From NCBI RefSeq assembly GCF_011617465.1, contig NZ_CP050153.1, positions 1,240,001-1,304,000 of the forward strand: 64,000 nucleotides of DNA. Direction: 5' to 3'. Positions 8,341 through 17,380 of this stretch are shown in pieces. A model generated the notes under the pieces. The model worked only from the letters and a program-made list of their open reading frames with translations, did not search any database and was not told where the DNA came from. Within the stretch, counting starts at the first letter, position 1. Each line of letters starts with the position of its first letter. The stretch is from Brevibacterium pigmentatum. GTDB lineage: Bacteria; Actinomycetota; Actinomycetes; Actinomycetales; Brevibacteriaceae. A program made the translations under genes and the position numbers.

Positions 8341-9357
8341 ATGTCCTCACACGATTACAACCGGTACCGCGTGGACGTCCCCGGAGGGCAACTGTCCGTG
8401 GGAGTGTGGGAGCCGGTGGCCAGCGGCCCCGGACGCGTGCCCACCGTGTGCGTCATCCACGGCATCACCTCCAATCACCTGTTCTTCGCCGGCCTCGTCT
8501 CCGCCCTCCCCGGAGTTCGCATCATCGGACCCGACCTGCGCGGACGCGCCGACTCCCGCACCCTGCCCGGGCCGTTCGGGATGGCCGCCCACGCACAGGA
8601 TGTCACCGCCGTTCTCGACGCCTTCGCCCCGGAGAGCCCGGTCACTCTGGTCGGGCATTCCATGGGCGGGTTCGTCGCCATGACCCTGGCAGGCACGGCG
8701 GCTGAGCAGAACTTCGATACCGGCGCCGAGGCGGCCAGGCGCTTCCGCGGCCCCGTCCTCATCGACGGGGGACTTCCCCTGCCCGTGGGCCAGCCCCATG
8801 GAGACGGTCCCGTCGATGACCTCAACGACGAGGACCTCGACACCGATGACCTCATCGCGGCCGTCCTCGGTCCGGCCGCCGAGCGGCTGTCGATGACCTT
8901 CGGCAGCGTCGAGGAGTACTTGGCGTTCTTCGCCGCCCACCCCGCCTTCGTCGACGGCCTCGACACCGTGGCGACCGAGAGCTTCGTCTACGATCTGGCG
9001 GCCAAGGACGATCACTCGTTCCAGCCTTCGACCTCGGTCGAGGCGATGCAGGCCGATTCGGCGGACATGTACACCGGATCCGACTACCGTGAGGCCCTGG
9101 AGACGGTGATGGACAGCGACGACTCCCAGGCCGAGGTGGTCTTCCTCTTTGCCGAACGCGACCTCGTCGCCGCCGAACCGGGCCTGTACCCGCCGGAGCT
9201 GACCGAGGACTTCGCCCGTCAGTGGCCGCAGATGGACATCGTCGATGTGCAGGGGACGAACCACTACGACATCCTCCTCACCGAGACCGGAATCGACGCA
9301 TGTGCCGCGGCCGTGACCTCTCGGATTGGTGCCGAAACGGACGGTGCCGTAGAATAG
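8341..9357 (+). CDS. Alpha/beta-hydrolase fold protein
   Basis: This is a 338-residue soluble hydrolase of unknown substrate. It shows VCVIHGITS (oxyanion strand, about residue 38), DLRGRADSR, the nucleophile elbow LVGHSMGGF (Ser near residue 105), and a C-terminal His in GTNHYDILL (about residue 306) with a preceding acid in FLFAERDLV. That gives a complete Ser-Asp-His triad in the expected order. A cap region rich in Asp/Glu (DDLNDEDLDTDDL) lies between. The ATG at 8341 has GAAGGGATCAGGG upstream. It is inserted between prs and rplY, which are neighbours in many relatives. The rplY promoter overlaps its 3' end. Confidence 0.85.
   Translation: MSSHDYNRYRVDVPGGQLSVGVWEPVASGPGRVPTVCVIHGITSNHLFFAGLVSALPGVRIIGPDLRGRADSRTLPGPFGMAAHAQDVTAVLDAFAPESPVTLVGHSMGGFVAMTLAGTAAEQNFDTGAEAARRFRGPVLIDGGLPLPVGQPHGDGPVDDLNDEDLDTDDLIAAVLGPAAERLSMTFGSVEEYLAFFAAHPAFVDGLDTVATESFVYDLAAKDDHSFQPSTSVEAMQADSADMYTGSDYREALETVMDSDDSQAEVVFLFAERDLVAAEPGLYPPELTEDFARQWPQMDIVDVQGTNHYDILLTETGIDACAAAVTSRIGAETDGAVE
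9326..9355 (+). promoter_or_regulatory. rplY: Predicted promoter for rplY/ctc
   Basis: A -35-like TTGGTG (9326-9331) and a -10 TAGAAT (9350-9355) are separated by 18 bp. They lie inside the last codons of the hydrolase gene. The start point would be near 9362, leaving a leader of about 144 nt. Confidence 0.5.
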
Positions 9358-9361
9358 TCGG

Positions 9362-9505
9362 GTTGCCTCGGCGAGGGAGACTGATGTCTCCGTGATCGAC
9401 GCGGTCCTGCCCCACGAAACGAACCCTTCGGGTTCGTGATTCGCGTGGGTGCTCAGGCTGTTTCGCCGTGGTGCTCGAAGGTAAGTTCACCACGAAGGAG
9501 AGAAA
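9362..9505 (+). promoter_or_regulatory. rplY: Structured 5' leader of rplY/ctc
   Basis: Two hairpins are visible. One runs 9411-9449: outer CCCACG/CGTGGG, and an inner perfect 8-bp stem ACGAACCC/GGGTTCGT with a TTC loop. A second, CGTGGTG/CACCACG (9467-9473 with 9488-9494), ends directly against the ribosome binding site AAGGAG (9495-9500). This geometry would let RNA folding control access to the ribosome binding site, as in r-protein leaders. No known motif class is recognised; regulation is inferred. Confidence 0.45.
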
Positions 9506-10147
9506 ATGGCTGACTTCAAACTTCTGGCCGAAGCTCGCAACGAGTTCGGCAAGGGCGCAGCGCGCCGCATCCGCCGCGCGGGACGCATCCCCGCTGTCAT
9601 CTACGGCCACGGCGGAGACCCCGTGCACGTGTCCCTCGAGGGCCACGCCACCATGCTGGCTCTCAAGCACGCCAACGCGCTGCTCGAGATCGAAAGCACC
9701 GACGGATCGAAGAACGTCCTCGCCATTGCGCGCGACGTCCAGATCGAGCCCGTCCGTCGCGATATCGAGCACCTCGACCTCATCATCGTCAAGCGCGGCG
9801 AGAAGATCGAGGTCGATGTGCCGATCCACGTCGTCGGAGAAGCCGCTCCCGGCACCATGGTCTCGCAGGAAGAGTCGACCATCGCCGTCAAGGCCGATGC
9901 GACCAAGCTGCCCGAGCTCATCGAGGTCTCCATCGAAGGCCGTCCCGCCGGCGAGCACGTCCTGGCCGGTCAGGTCGAGCTGCCGGCCGGCGTCGACCTC
10001 ATCGCCGACGAAGAGCAGCTCATCGTCAACGTCTCCGAAGAGATCGAGATGGACATTGAGTCCGACGCCGAGGAAGACACCGAAGAGTCGACCGAGGAAG
10101 AGGCTGCTGAGGAGTCCGGTGCAGAAGAAGCTTCCGAAGAGGAGTGA
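9506..10147 (+). CDS. rplY: 50S ribosomal protein L25 / general stress protein Ctc
   Basis: This is a 213-residue two-domain L25 (Ctc/TL5 type) that binds 5S rRNA in the large subunit. The N-terminal L25 domain (about residues 1-93) shows RNEFGKGAARRIRRAGRIPA and VIYGHGGDPVHV. The C-terminal beta domain (about 95-185) contains VDVPIHVVGEA and LPAGVDLIADEE. It ends in an acidic Glu/Ser/Ala tail of about 30 residues, common in actinobacterial homologues. The ATG is preceded by AAGGAGAG. A strong terminator follows. Confidence 0.96.
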   Translation: MADFKLLAEARNEFGKGAARRIRRAGRIPAVIYGHGGDPVHVSLEGHATMLALKHANALLEIESTDGSKNVLAIARDVQIEPVRRDIEHLDLIIVKRGEKIEVDVPIHVVGEAAPGTMVSQEESTIAVKADATKLPELIEVSIEGRPAGEHVLAGQVELPAGVDLIADEEQLIVNVSEEIEMDIESDAEEDTEESTEEEAAEESGAEEASEEE

Positions 10148-10201
10148 TCTTCTCTCCTCACTGCACTGAGGTGCCGTGAGGAGCACTGACTGACTACGCT
10201 G

Positions 10202-10246
10202 TTCGGTGGGCCGCCTGTTGTGGGCGGCCCACCGAATTCGTTTCAC
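10202..10246 (+). terminator. rplY: Rho-independent terminator after rplY
   Basis: Perfect 14-bp arms (10202-10215, 10223-10236) enclose a 7-nt loop and are followed by TTCGTTTC. pth must therefore have its own promoter or depend on readthrough. Confidence 0.85.
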
Positions 10247-10337
10247 AGCAGAGAGCACCGGCACGTGTCTCGCCCACCGGCGAGCAGAAGCATCACCGCC
10301 CGGTTCGCGGGCATGGACAGGACGGACAACGACGGCA

Positions 10338-10937
10338 ATGTCGAACGAAGCATGGTTGGTCTTCGGGCTGGGCAACCCCGGACCCAAGTACGAAACGACC
10401 CGGCACAACATCGGACAGATGGTCATCGCCGAACTCGCCTCCCGCATCGGAACCACGCTGACGCGGACGAAGCTGCGCGCGAACGTCGGCACCGGGCGGC
10501 TGTCGACCGGCAGCGTTCCGGGACTGCCCGGTCCGCGCGTGGTCCTGGCCACCTCGACGGGATATATGAACGAATCCGGCGGACCGGTGCGTGCACTGGC
10601 CGACTTCTATGGAATCGACACCGACCGGATCATCGCCGTCCATGACGATGTGGATCTCGACTTCGACGCCATCAAAGCCAAACTCGGCGGGGGAGAGGGC
10701 GGGCACAACGGCCTGCGCTCGATGACCTCAGTGCTGGGGACGAAGGACTATCTGCGGGTCCGAGCGGGAGTCGGACGCCCGCCGGGACGGCAGGACACCG
10801 CCGACTACGTGCTGCGCCCGTTCTCGAAAGACGAACGCACGACCCTGCCGATGTTCGTCTCCGACCTCGCCGACGGCGTCGAAGAGCTCATCGTCAACGG
10901 ACTCACCGACATGCAGCAGAAGTTCCATTCGCGCTGA
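10338..10937 (+). CDS. pth: Peptidyl-tRNA hydrolase
   Basis: The 199-residue enzyme recycles tRNA from stalled peptidyl-tRNA. It shows FGLGNPGPKYETTRHNIGQM with the catalytic His near residue 24, TGYMNESG (substrate Asn), VHDDVDLDFD (catalytic Asp) and GGGEGGHNGLRS. It ends near the normal family length. The ATG at 10338 was chosen because the family starts just before the LVFGLGNPG strand. The ribosome binding site is weak (GGACGGACAACGACGGCA). The rplY-pth order is conserved in actinobacteria. Confidence 0.96.
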   Translation: MSNEAWLVFGLGNPGPKYETTRHNIGQMVIAELASRIGTTLTRTKLRANVGTGRLSTGSVPGLPGPRVVLATSTGYMNESGGPVRALADFYGIDTDRIIAVHDDVDLDFDAIKAKLGGGEGGHNGLRSMTSVLGTKDYLRVRAGVGRPPGRQDTADYVLRPFSKDERTTLPMFVSDLADGVEELIVNGLTDMQQKFHSR

Positions 10938-10979
10938 TCGAATCTCGGACGTGGACGGGGCGTCGGGCGCCGAAAAGCG

Positions 10980-11699
10980 TCAGGCGGTCTTCTGCTTCTC
11001 GGAGCGACGGTGCAGCCACCACGCGGCGACGATGCCGCCGGCGAACCCGAACAGGTGACCCTGCCAGGAGATGTCGTTGGTCTGCGGGAGCATGCCGAAG
11101 ATCATCGATGCACCGTAGGTGACGAAGATGAACAGACCGATGGCGAAGTAGATGATCTTGCGCAGCAGGTCATCGGTGAACCAGGTGCGCAGGGCGAGGT
11201 AGCCGAAGAATCCGAAGACGATGCCGGAGGCACCGACGATGTGCTGGCCGGGCAGAGTCGTCAGCCACGCGCCGAGCCCGGAGCTCAGTGCAGTGATGCC
11301 CGTGACGGTCCAGAAGCGCCGCTTGCCTTCGAACGCGATGACGACGCCGAGGACGAGGAACGGGAAGGTATTGGCCAGGAGATGGCCGAATCCCGAGTGC
11401 AGCAACGGCGAGGTCACCAGGCCGTAGAGCGAGAGCGGATTCCACGACTGCAGACTGAAGAAGTCGAGGTCGGCGGGGAGGATCGCATCGACGATCTCGA
11501 CGACCCACATGACCGCGAGCAGAATCAGCACCGGAGCGAACCGGGAGAGCAGATGCGGCCGGTCGACGGTGGTGTTCAGGTGTGCGACAGGCGGATTCGC
11601 GGAACGGCCGGAGCGGGGAGATCCGGAGTCGGCGGAGTCAGGGCCGAAGAGGAGACGGGATTCCTCGGCGGAGAAACGGGGGGAGTGGTCGGAGCTCAT
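10980..11699 (-). CDS. Rhomboid-family intramembrane serine protease
   Basis: This is a 239-residue membrane protease predicted to cut transmembrane substrates. A disordered Ser/Pro-rich cytoplasmic head of about 50 residues is followed by six hydrophobic segments. It shows HSGFGHLLANTFPFLVLG (the rhomboid H-x3-H-x3-N type motif in TM2), the catalytic Ser in HIVGASGIVFGFFGY and the catalytic His in SWQGHLFGFAGG. Both dyad residues are present, so it is likely active. It is convergent with pth and monocistronic. The substrate cannot be inferred. Confidence 0.92.
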   Translation of the reverse strand: MSSDHSPRFSAEESRLLFGPDSADSGSPRSGRSANPPVAHLNTTVDRPHLLSRFAPVLILLAVMWVVEIVDAILPADLDFFSLQSWNPLSLYGLVTSPLLHSGFGHLLANTFPFLVLGVVIAFEGKRRFWTVTGITALSSGLGAWLTTLPGQHIVGASGIVFGFFGYLALRTWFTDDLLRKIIYFAIGLFIFVTYGASMIFGMLPQTNDISWQGHLFGFAGGIVAAWWLHRRSEKQKTA

Positions 11700-11824
11700 G
11701 CCTCAATTGTGAGCGATGAAGATTGGAGAACCCCGAACATCCGGGCCCTGCGAGCAATCGTGATCGTTCCGTTAGGCCCGTTATCGCCTCGAAATCTTCT
11801 CGGCCGGACGCGACCTGTCCCGAC

Positions 11825-13303
11825 CTATCTGTTCTGCGGGGCGGCTGTGGTCGATCCGAGCGACTCGCCGTCCGCGTCGAGAGCTTCCACGACGATCGTC
11901 GAACCGTTCGGGGTGATGTCCGCCGCCGTCTCGAAGCCGGTGCGCTCGACCTCGGAGTTCTCGACCAGATGTTCCTCGTCGTCTCCGCTGAGCACCCTCC
12001 AAGAAGCTACCTCGGTGGCGCCGTTCCAACTCATATGCACGCGTGTGATGTCCGCCTGCGGCTGAGACTTCGTCGCGGTCGGCGGAGCGGTCGGCTGGGC
12101 ATGCCAGTCGAAACGGTAGGCCCGGTAGTTCGATCCGCCGGTGAAGGTGAGGTCGGCCAGCAGCTTTCCGTCCTTGGAGAATTCCGAGACATAGGGCTCC
12201 GAACCCCAGCCGAGGACGACATTGCCGTTGGGCAGCTCCTGGAAGTTCCCCTGACTGCCCGACGAACGGTCGTCGGGGGCGGGATACTCCGTGACCACCT
12301 CGGCGCGCTTCTTCTTCTCATCGACGTCGAGGCGCAGACCACGGGTGTCACCGAGGCGGGGTGCGGCGTGGTTGTCGAACAGGGTCAGCGTTCCATCGGA
12401 TCGGCGTTGGGCATCGTGCTGCCAAGCGAACTGTGCGCCGTCGCCCATCTCGAAGTCCGAGGCCTTGCCGCCCAGGACCCAGTTGAGGTCGGCGCTCTTC
12501 CGGTCGAGCTGGTAGATCGCATGGGTGTTGCGTGCCGAGACGAGGAGGGCCTGGCCATCGTCGTCCTCGGCCACGGAGTTGAGGTGGATGTAGTCGAAGG
12601 GCTCGTCCTTCGTGCCCTCACCGTCCTTGAGCTCCGTCTCGGTCTGGTCGACGGGGACTGCATCGAGGGAGCGCCATTCGAACAGCGGATCGCCGGTGTC
12701 GATATCGACCTCCTGGACGATTCCCTCCCAGGCCCAGCCGTCCTCGTCCCCGCCGACGGAAGTCAGATCCGTCTGCGTCTTCACATAGGAGATGAGGAAC
12801 ATGGTGTCATCAGCGGTGATGGTCGTCTCGTGGAGGTCGGAGGTGTCCTTGGGCAGCTCTCCGCCCATGCCGACACGGGCGATCTCCTGATACGAATCAT
12901 CGAGGACGACGACCTCACCGGCGGTGTGCGGCGTTTCGGCCAGACCCTCCCACCACGTGAGCACCGTCTGTCCCTGGTACTCCTGGACGCGCAGGTCCCA
13001 CATCTGCTCGCCATCATCGCGGATCCACACCGGGTCACCGGCGGCGTCGAGGATGAGGCCGCCGACCCAGGACTTGTCGTCGGCTGCCGTCTGTCCCTTC
13101 GGTGCGAGGAACGTCTGCAGGTCTCCGTTGTCGTCGGGGAAGGACCCGGAGTCGATATCGACCTTCGGCGGGGCGAGTTCGGGGCGGGAATGGAAGTCCC
13201 ACCGTTCGGCGACGGCGATGTCGTCATCGGCATCGGCCGTGCACCCTGTGAGCAGGAGCGCCGCTGCGGCCAATCCTGCAAGGACTGTTCTCTTCATGGC
13301 CAT
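11825..13303 (-). CDS. Arylsulfotransferase (ASST)-like lipoprotein
   Basis: This is a 492-residue secreted lipoprotein. The N-terminus has a basic head (MAMKRT), a hydrophobic core and the lipobox LLTGC, with Cys near residue 20. The body is a repetitive beta structure typical of the ASST/bacterial PQQ-like propeller family: HETTITADDTMFLISYV, IHLNSVAEDDDGQALLVSARN, WVLGGKASDF, WQHDAQRRSDGTLTLFDNH and GNVVLGWGSEPYVSEF. The HDA and DNHA motifs match the family core. The C-terminal about 70 residues look like a small beta domain. The enzymatic activity is uncertain. I chose the ATG at 13303 because GAGG lies 8 nt upstream; a much longer reading frame upstream is only the shadow of mfd on the other strand. 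Confidence 0.85.
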   Translation of the reverse strand: MAMKRTVLAGLAAAALLLTGCTADADDDIAVAERWDFHSRPELAPPKVDIDSGSFPDDNGDLQTFLAPKGQTAADDKSWVGGLILDAAGDPVWIRDDGEQMWDLRVQEYQGQTVLTWWEGLAETPHTAGEVVVLDDSYQEIARVGMGGELPKDTSDLHETTITADDTMFLISYVKTQTDLTSVGGDEDGWAWEGIVQEVDIDTGDPLFEWRSLDAVPVDQTETELKDGEGTKDEPFDYIHLNSVAEDDDGQALLVSARNTHAIYQLDRKSADLNWVLGGKASDFEMGDGAQFAWQHDAQRRSDGTLTLFDNHAAPRLGDTRGLRLDVDEKKKRAEVVTEYPAPDDRSSGSQGNFQELPNGNVVLGWGSEPYVSEFSKDGKLLADLTFTGGSNYRAYRFDWHAQPTAPPTATKSQPQADITRVHMSWNGATEVASWRVLSGDDEEHLVENSEVERTGFETAADITPNGSTIVVEALDADGESLGSTTAAPQNR

Positions 13304-13387
13304 ATGCTCATCCTCACATGTTTTCCTATCCTGCGCCCCTCGGCCGATGCGAACAGGGCACGAATGGGTCGTGTCAGCTGTGTGGCC

Positions 13388-13402
13388 TAGACTGTTCGGG
13401 TG
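13388..13402 (+). promoter_or_regulatory. mfd: -10 box abutting the mfd start (leaderless promoter)
   Basis: TAGACT (13388-13393) ends 6 nt before the GTG start at 13400, with no Shine-Dalgarno in between. This places the likely transcription start on the start codon. Confidence 0.55.
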
Positions 13403-16400
13403 CTCAACGGACTTGATCTCACTCGCCGGAATCCCACCATCACCGAACTCGTCGCGGCCTTCAACGACGCGAACACCGTCGGCGGCACGATCGATGCGAT
13501 CAAGGGACTGTGGCCGTCGATCCTGCGCCGAACCGTCACCACCGATGGGGCCGCCTCGGCGCCGCAGCTCATCGTCACCGCCACGACGCGTGAGGCCGAG
13601 GACCTCGCTCAGGCACTGGCCGATTGGGTGCCATCGGCGTCGATCGCGATCTTCCCCAGCTGGGAGACCCTGCCGCACGAGAAGCTGTCGCCGCGTTCGG
13701 ACACCGTCGGCCAGCGCCTCGAGGTGCTGCGCCGTCTGGCCCACCCCACCTCCGGTCGGGAGCTGACCTTCATCATCGCGCCCGTGCGCGCGTTCCTCCA
13801 GCCCCTGGCCAAGGGCCTCGGCGACATCGAACCGGTCGAGCTCGCCGTCGGCGACGAATACGAGATCGATGACCTCGCCGAACGGCTGACCGAACTCGCG
13901 TACTCCCGCGTCGACATGGTCTCCAGACGCGGCGAATTCGCTGTGCGCGGCGGCATCGTCGATATCTTCCCGGCCACCTCGGAACGGGCGTTGCGTGTGG
14001 AGTTCTTCGGCGACGAAGTCGACGAGATCCGCGAATTCTCCGTCAGCGACCAGCGCTCCATCCCCGCCGACGACGGCGACGAACCCCTGCACCTGTCGGC
14101 ACCGCCGTGCCGGGAGCTGCTCCTGACCGATTCCGTGCGGAAGCGGGCGGCGGAAATCGCCGAGGATGTGCCCAGCGCCGCCGATATGCTCGACAAGATC
14201 GCCGGCGGAGTCGCCGTCGAGGGCATGGAATCGCTCACCGCCGTCCTCGCCGACGGGATGGAGCCGATCATCGCTCTGCTGCCGCCCGAGTCGAAGATCA
14301 TCATCACCGAACCCGAACGCGTCGAGGCCCGCGCCGCCGACCTCGTGGAGACGACGAACGAATTCCTCGAAGCCGCGTGGAGCGGTGCCGCCGGTGGGGG
14401 AGAGACCCCGATCGACCTGTCGGCTGCGAGCTTCCGAACCGTGGCCGAGATGGAGGAGGGCGCTCGCCTCATCGGCCTGGCCTGGTGGGAGATCGGCGGA
14501 TTCGCCGCCGACGAGGAGCTCGCAGGCCCCGAGGAGAACATCTTCTCTGTTCCCGCCCGCATCCCGAAGGGCTATGCCGGCGATGTCGAAGCGATCCTCG
14601 CCGACGTCAAGGGACTCATCCACGACAAGTGGCGCATCCTGGTCCTCACGGAAGGCCAGGGACCGGGCCGACGCATGGTCGAGGTGTTCTCCGAAGCCGG
14701 AGTGCCCGCTTCCTTCGTCGATGACCCCACCGATCTGCCCGAGGCCCTGGTGACCGTGACGACGGCCGCGTCCTTCGGCGGATTCGTCTTCGACGATCTC
14801 AAACTCGCCGTTCTCACCGAGGCCGATGTGCTCGGTCGGGCGGCGGCCACCTCGACGCGGGATATGCGCAAGCTGCCCACCCGCCGTCGACGCAACCAGG
14901 TCGACCCGCTCAACCTGGCACCCGGCGACTACGTCGTCCACGACCAGCACGGCGTCGGACGATTCGTCGAGATGACGCAGCGGACCACGGGCAGGGGTGC
15001 GAACAAGCACACCCGCGAATACCTCATCATCGAATACGCGCCCGCCAAACGCGGACAGCCCGGCGACCGCCTCTACGTCCCCAGCGATGCGCTCGACCAG
15101 GTCACCCGCTATGTCGGCGGGGAGAGCCCGAACCTCAACAAGATGGGCGGCGCCGACTGGCAGACGACGAAGGCGAAAGCCCGCAAAGCCGTCAAGGAGA
15201 TCGCCGGGGAGCTCATCCGCCTGTATTCGGCCCGCCAGGCCACGGTCGGTCACGCGTTCGGTCCGGACACTCCCTGGCAGCGCGAACTCGAGGACGCCTT
15301 CCACTATGTCGAGACCGCCGATCAGCTGACCACCATCGACGAGGTCAAATCGGATATGGAGAAGACCGTGCCGATGGACCGTCTGATCTGCGGCGATGTC
15401 GGTTACGGGAAGACGGAGATTGCGGTCCGCGCCGCGTTCAAGGCGATCCAGGAAGGCAAACAGGTCGCCGTGCTCGTGCCGACCACACTGCTCGTCCAAC
15501 AGCACTATGAGACCTTCGCCGAACGCTACTCCGGATTCCCCGTCACCATCGGCGCACTCTCCCGGTTCCAGACAAAGCAGGAATCGGAGAAGGTCAAGGA
15601 GGATCTGGCCGACGGCAAGCTCGACCTCGTCATCGGCACGCACCGACTGCTCAGCGGCGAAGTGCGTTTCAAGGAACTCGGACTCGTCATCATCGACGAG
15701 GAGCAGCGCTTCGGAGTCGAACACAAGGAGACGCTCAAGGCGCTGCGGACGAACGTCGACGTCCTCGCCATGTCAGCGACCCCGATCCCGCGAACCCTGG
15801 AGATGGCCGTGACCGGCATCCGCGAGATGTCGACCCTGGCCACACCGCCGGAGGAGCGGCACCCGGTGCTGACCTATGTGGGCAAACGCGAGGACAAGCA
15901 GATCAAGGCCGCGATCCGACGCGAGCTCATGCGCGAAGGTCAGGTCTTCTACATCCACAACCGGGTCCGCGATATCGAAGCCGTCGCCGGCCATATCGCC
16001 GAAATGGTGCCCGAAGCGCGGATCGCCATCGCCCACGGCAAGATGAACGAGACCCGACTCGAACAGGTCATCGTCGACTTCTGGGAGAAGAAGTACGACG
16101 TGCTCGTGTGCACGACGATCGTCGAAACCGGAATCGACATCGCCAATGCGAACACCCTCATCATCGACAACGCCGACCGCTACGGACTCTCCCAGCTCCA
16201 CCAGCTGCGCGGGCGCGTGGGACGCGGACGCGAACGCGCCTACGCCTACTTCCTCTACCCGCCGGACACTCAGCTGACCGAGACCGCCCACGACCGGCTG
16301 ACGACCCTGGCCGCGCACACCGAACTGGGCGCCGGAATGCAGGTGGCGATGAAGGACCTCGAGATCCGCGGAGCCGGCAACCTGCTCGGCGGCCAGCAGT

Positions 16401-17002
16401 CCGGACACATCGAAGGCGTCGGCTTCGACCTCTACGTCCGACTCGTCGGTGAGGCCGTGGCGAAGTTCCGAGGTGAGGAGACCGAGCCCGAGTCGGATAT
16501 GCGCATCGAGCTGCCCGTCGACGCCCACCTGCCGGCCGACTACGTCGACCACGAACGGCTGCGTCTCGAGGCCTACCGGAAGCTCGCCGCGGCAACCGAC
16601 GAAGCACAGCTGCAGGAAGTCCTCGACGAACTCACCGACCGTTACGGCCCCTATCCGGAACCCGTCGGCGTCCTCGCCGATGTCGCCAGGCTGCGCATCC
16701 GCGCCCGAGCCTCCGGCGTCAACGACATCGTCATGCAGGGCAACTTCATTCGCTTCGGACCCGTCGAACTCTCCGACTCCCAGGTGGTCAGGCTCAAACG
16801 CCTGTACCCGAAGTCGCTGCTCAAACCGGCGCTGCGCTCGGTCCTCGTTCCCAAACCGATGGCTGGCAGCGGGTTCGACTCCAAGGAGATGACCGATTCG
16901 GACATCCTGCGGTGGGCACATCAGTTCCTCGACGCCATCCTGCCCGTCATCGAGTCCGAAGCCACAGAGACCAAGGACGCTGGTGCTGCGAAGAACGGTT
17001 GA
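13400..17002 (+). CDS. mfd: Transcription-repair coupling factor
   Basis: This 1200-residue translocase removes stalled RNA polymerase at DNA lesions and recruits UvrA. Order of modules: UvrB-homology head (SWETLPHEKLSPRSD and GEFAVRGGIVDIFP), a CarD-like RNA-polymerase interaction domain near residue 507 (PGDYVVHDQHGVGRFVEM), then RecG-like helicase motors with CGDVGYGKTEIA (Walker A, about residue 664), IIDEEQRFGVEHKE (DEEQ box) and SATPIPRTLEMA. Further on are QLHQLRGRVGRG and a C-terminal TRCF domain with PVDAHLPADYV. Length and order are normal. It is divergent from the ASST-like lipoprotein gene, with a 96-bp spacer. The GTG start appears leaderless. Confidence 0.97.
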   Translation: MLNGLDLTRRNPTITELVAAFNDANTVGGTIDAIKGLWPSILRRTVTTDGAASAPQLIVTATTREAEDLAQALADWVPSASIAIFPSWETLPHEKLSPRSDTVGQRLEVLRRLAHPTSGRELTFIIAPVRAFLQPLAKGLGDIEPVELAVGDEYEIDDLAERLTELAYSRVDMVSRRGEFAVRGGIVDIFPATSERALRVEFFGDEVDEIREFSVSDQRSIPADDGDEPLHLSAPPCRELLLTDSVRKRAAEIAEDVPSAADMLDKIAGGVAVEGMESLTAVLADGMEPIIALLPPESKIIITEPERVEARAADLVETTNEFLEAAWSGAAGGGETPIDLSAASFRTVAEMEEGARLIGLAWWEIGGFAADEELAGPEENIFSVPARIPKGYAGDVEAILADVKGLIHDKWRILVLTEGQGPGRRMVEVFSEAGVPASFVDDPTDLPEALVTVTTAASFGGFVFDDLKLAVLTEADVLGRAAATSTRDMRKLPTRRRRNQVDPLNLAPGDYVVHDQHGVGRFVEMTQRTTGRGANKHTREYLIIEYAPAKRGQPGDRLYVPSDALDQVTRYVGGESPNLNKMGGADWQTTKAKARKAVKEIAGELIRLYSARQATVGHAFGPDTPWQRELEDAFHYVETADQLTTIDEVKSDMEKTVPMDRLICGDVGYGKTEIAVRAAFKAIQEGKQVAVLVPTTLLVQQHYETFAERYSGFPVTIGALSRFQTKQESEKVKEDLADGKLDLVIGTHRLLSGEVRFKELGLVIIDEEQRFGVEHKETLKALRTNVDVLAMSATPIPRTLEMAVTGIREMSTLATPPEERHPVLTYVGKREDKQIKAAIRRELMREGQVFYIHNRVRDIEAVAGHIAEMVPEARIAIAHGKMNETRLEQVIVDFWEKKYDVLVCTTIVETGIDIANANTLIIDNADRYGLSQLHQLRGRVGRGRERAYAYFLYPPDTQLTETAHDRLTTLAAHTELGAGMQVAMKDLEIRGAGNLLGGQQSGHIEGVGFDLYVRLVGEAVAKFRGEETEPESDMRIELPVDAHLPADYVDHERLRLEAYRKLAAATDEAQLQEVLDELTDRYGPYPEPVGVLADVARLRIRARASGVNDIVMQGNFIRFGPVELSDSQVVRLKRLYPKSLLKPALRSVLVPKPMAGSGFDSKEMTDSDILRWAHQFLDAILPVIESEATETKDAGAAKNG

Positions 17003-17122
17003 GAACTTTCCGACTGTTCATCGCTGACCGGCCCAAGGGCCGAGGCGGTGGCGTAGAGTGCGAAGCGCGGAGGCATCCGCAGCAAGTGCATTTCACTCAG
17101 CCGTCTGCTAAGGAGAATCACC

Positions 17123-17317
17123 ATGGGTGTTGACGACAAGTTCGAGAACAAGGCCGAAGAACTCGGCGGTCATGCCAAGGAGACCATCGGCGATGTGACC
17201 GGTGACGATCAGCTCAAGGCCGAAGGCGCCACCGACCAGCTCAAGGCCAAGACCAAGGACGTCGGCGAGTCGGTCAAGGACCTCGGCTCATCGGTCAAGG
17301 ACAAATTCTCGAAGTGA
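17123..17317 (+). CDS. CsbD-family small stress protein
   Basis: This is a 64-residue hydrophilic helical protein. The head DDKFENKAEELGGHAKETIG is the CsbD signature, followed by DDQLKAEGATDQLKAKTKDVGE. CsbD proteins are induced by general stress in many bacteria, but the molecular role is unknown. TAAGGAGAATC lies just before the ATG. It sits between mfd and mazG and breaks the usual mfd-mazG adjacency. A -10-like TAGAGT near 17055 may be its promoter. Confidence 0.85.
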   Translation: MGVDDKFENKAEELGGHAKETIGDVTGDDQLKAEGATDQLKAKTKDVGESVKDLGSSVKDKFSK

Positions 17318-17380
17318 CCGACGACTCGACCCTCATCGCTGCTGTGGTGGGGGTCTTTCGTGCCGGCAGGAGGAAGATTC

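Noticed and set aside
13304..15724. Very long minus-strand open frame (about 1300 codons) continuing into the ASST-like gene
   Set aside because: The part beyond 13303 is antisense to mfd and is His/Asp/Gly-rich shadow sequence. The real gene starts with a lipobox signal at 13303.
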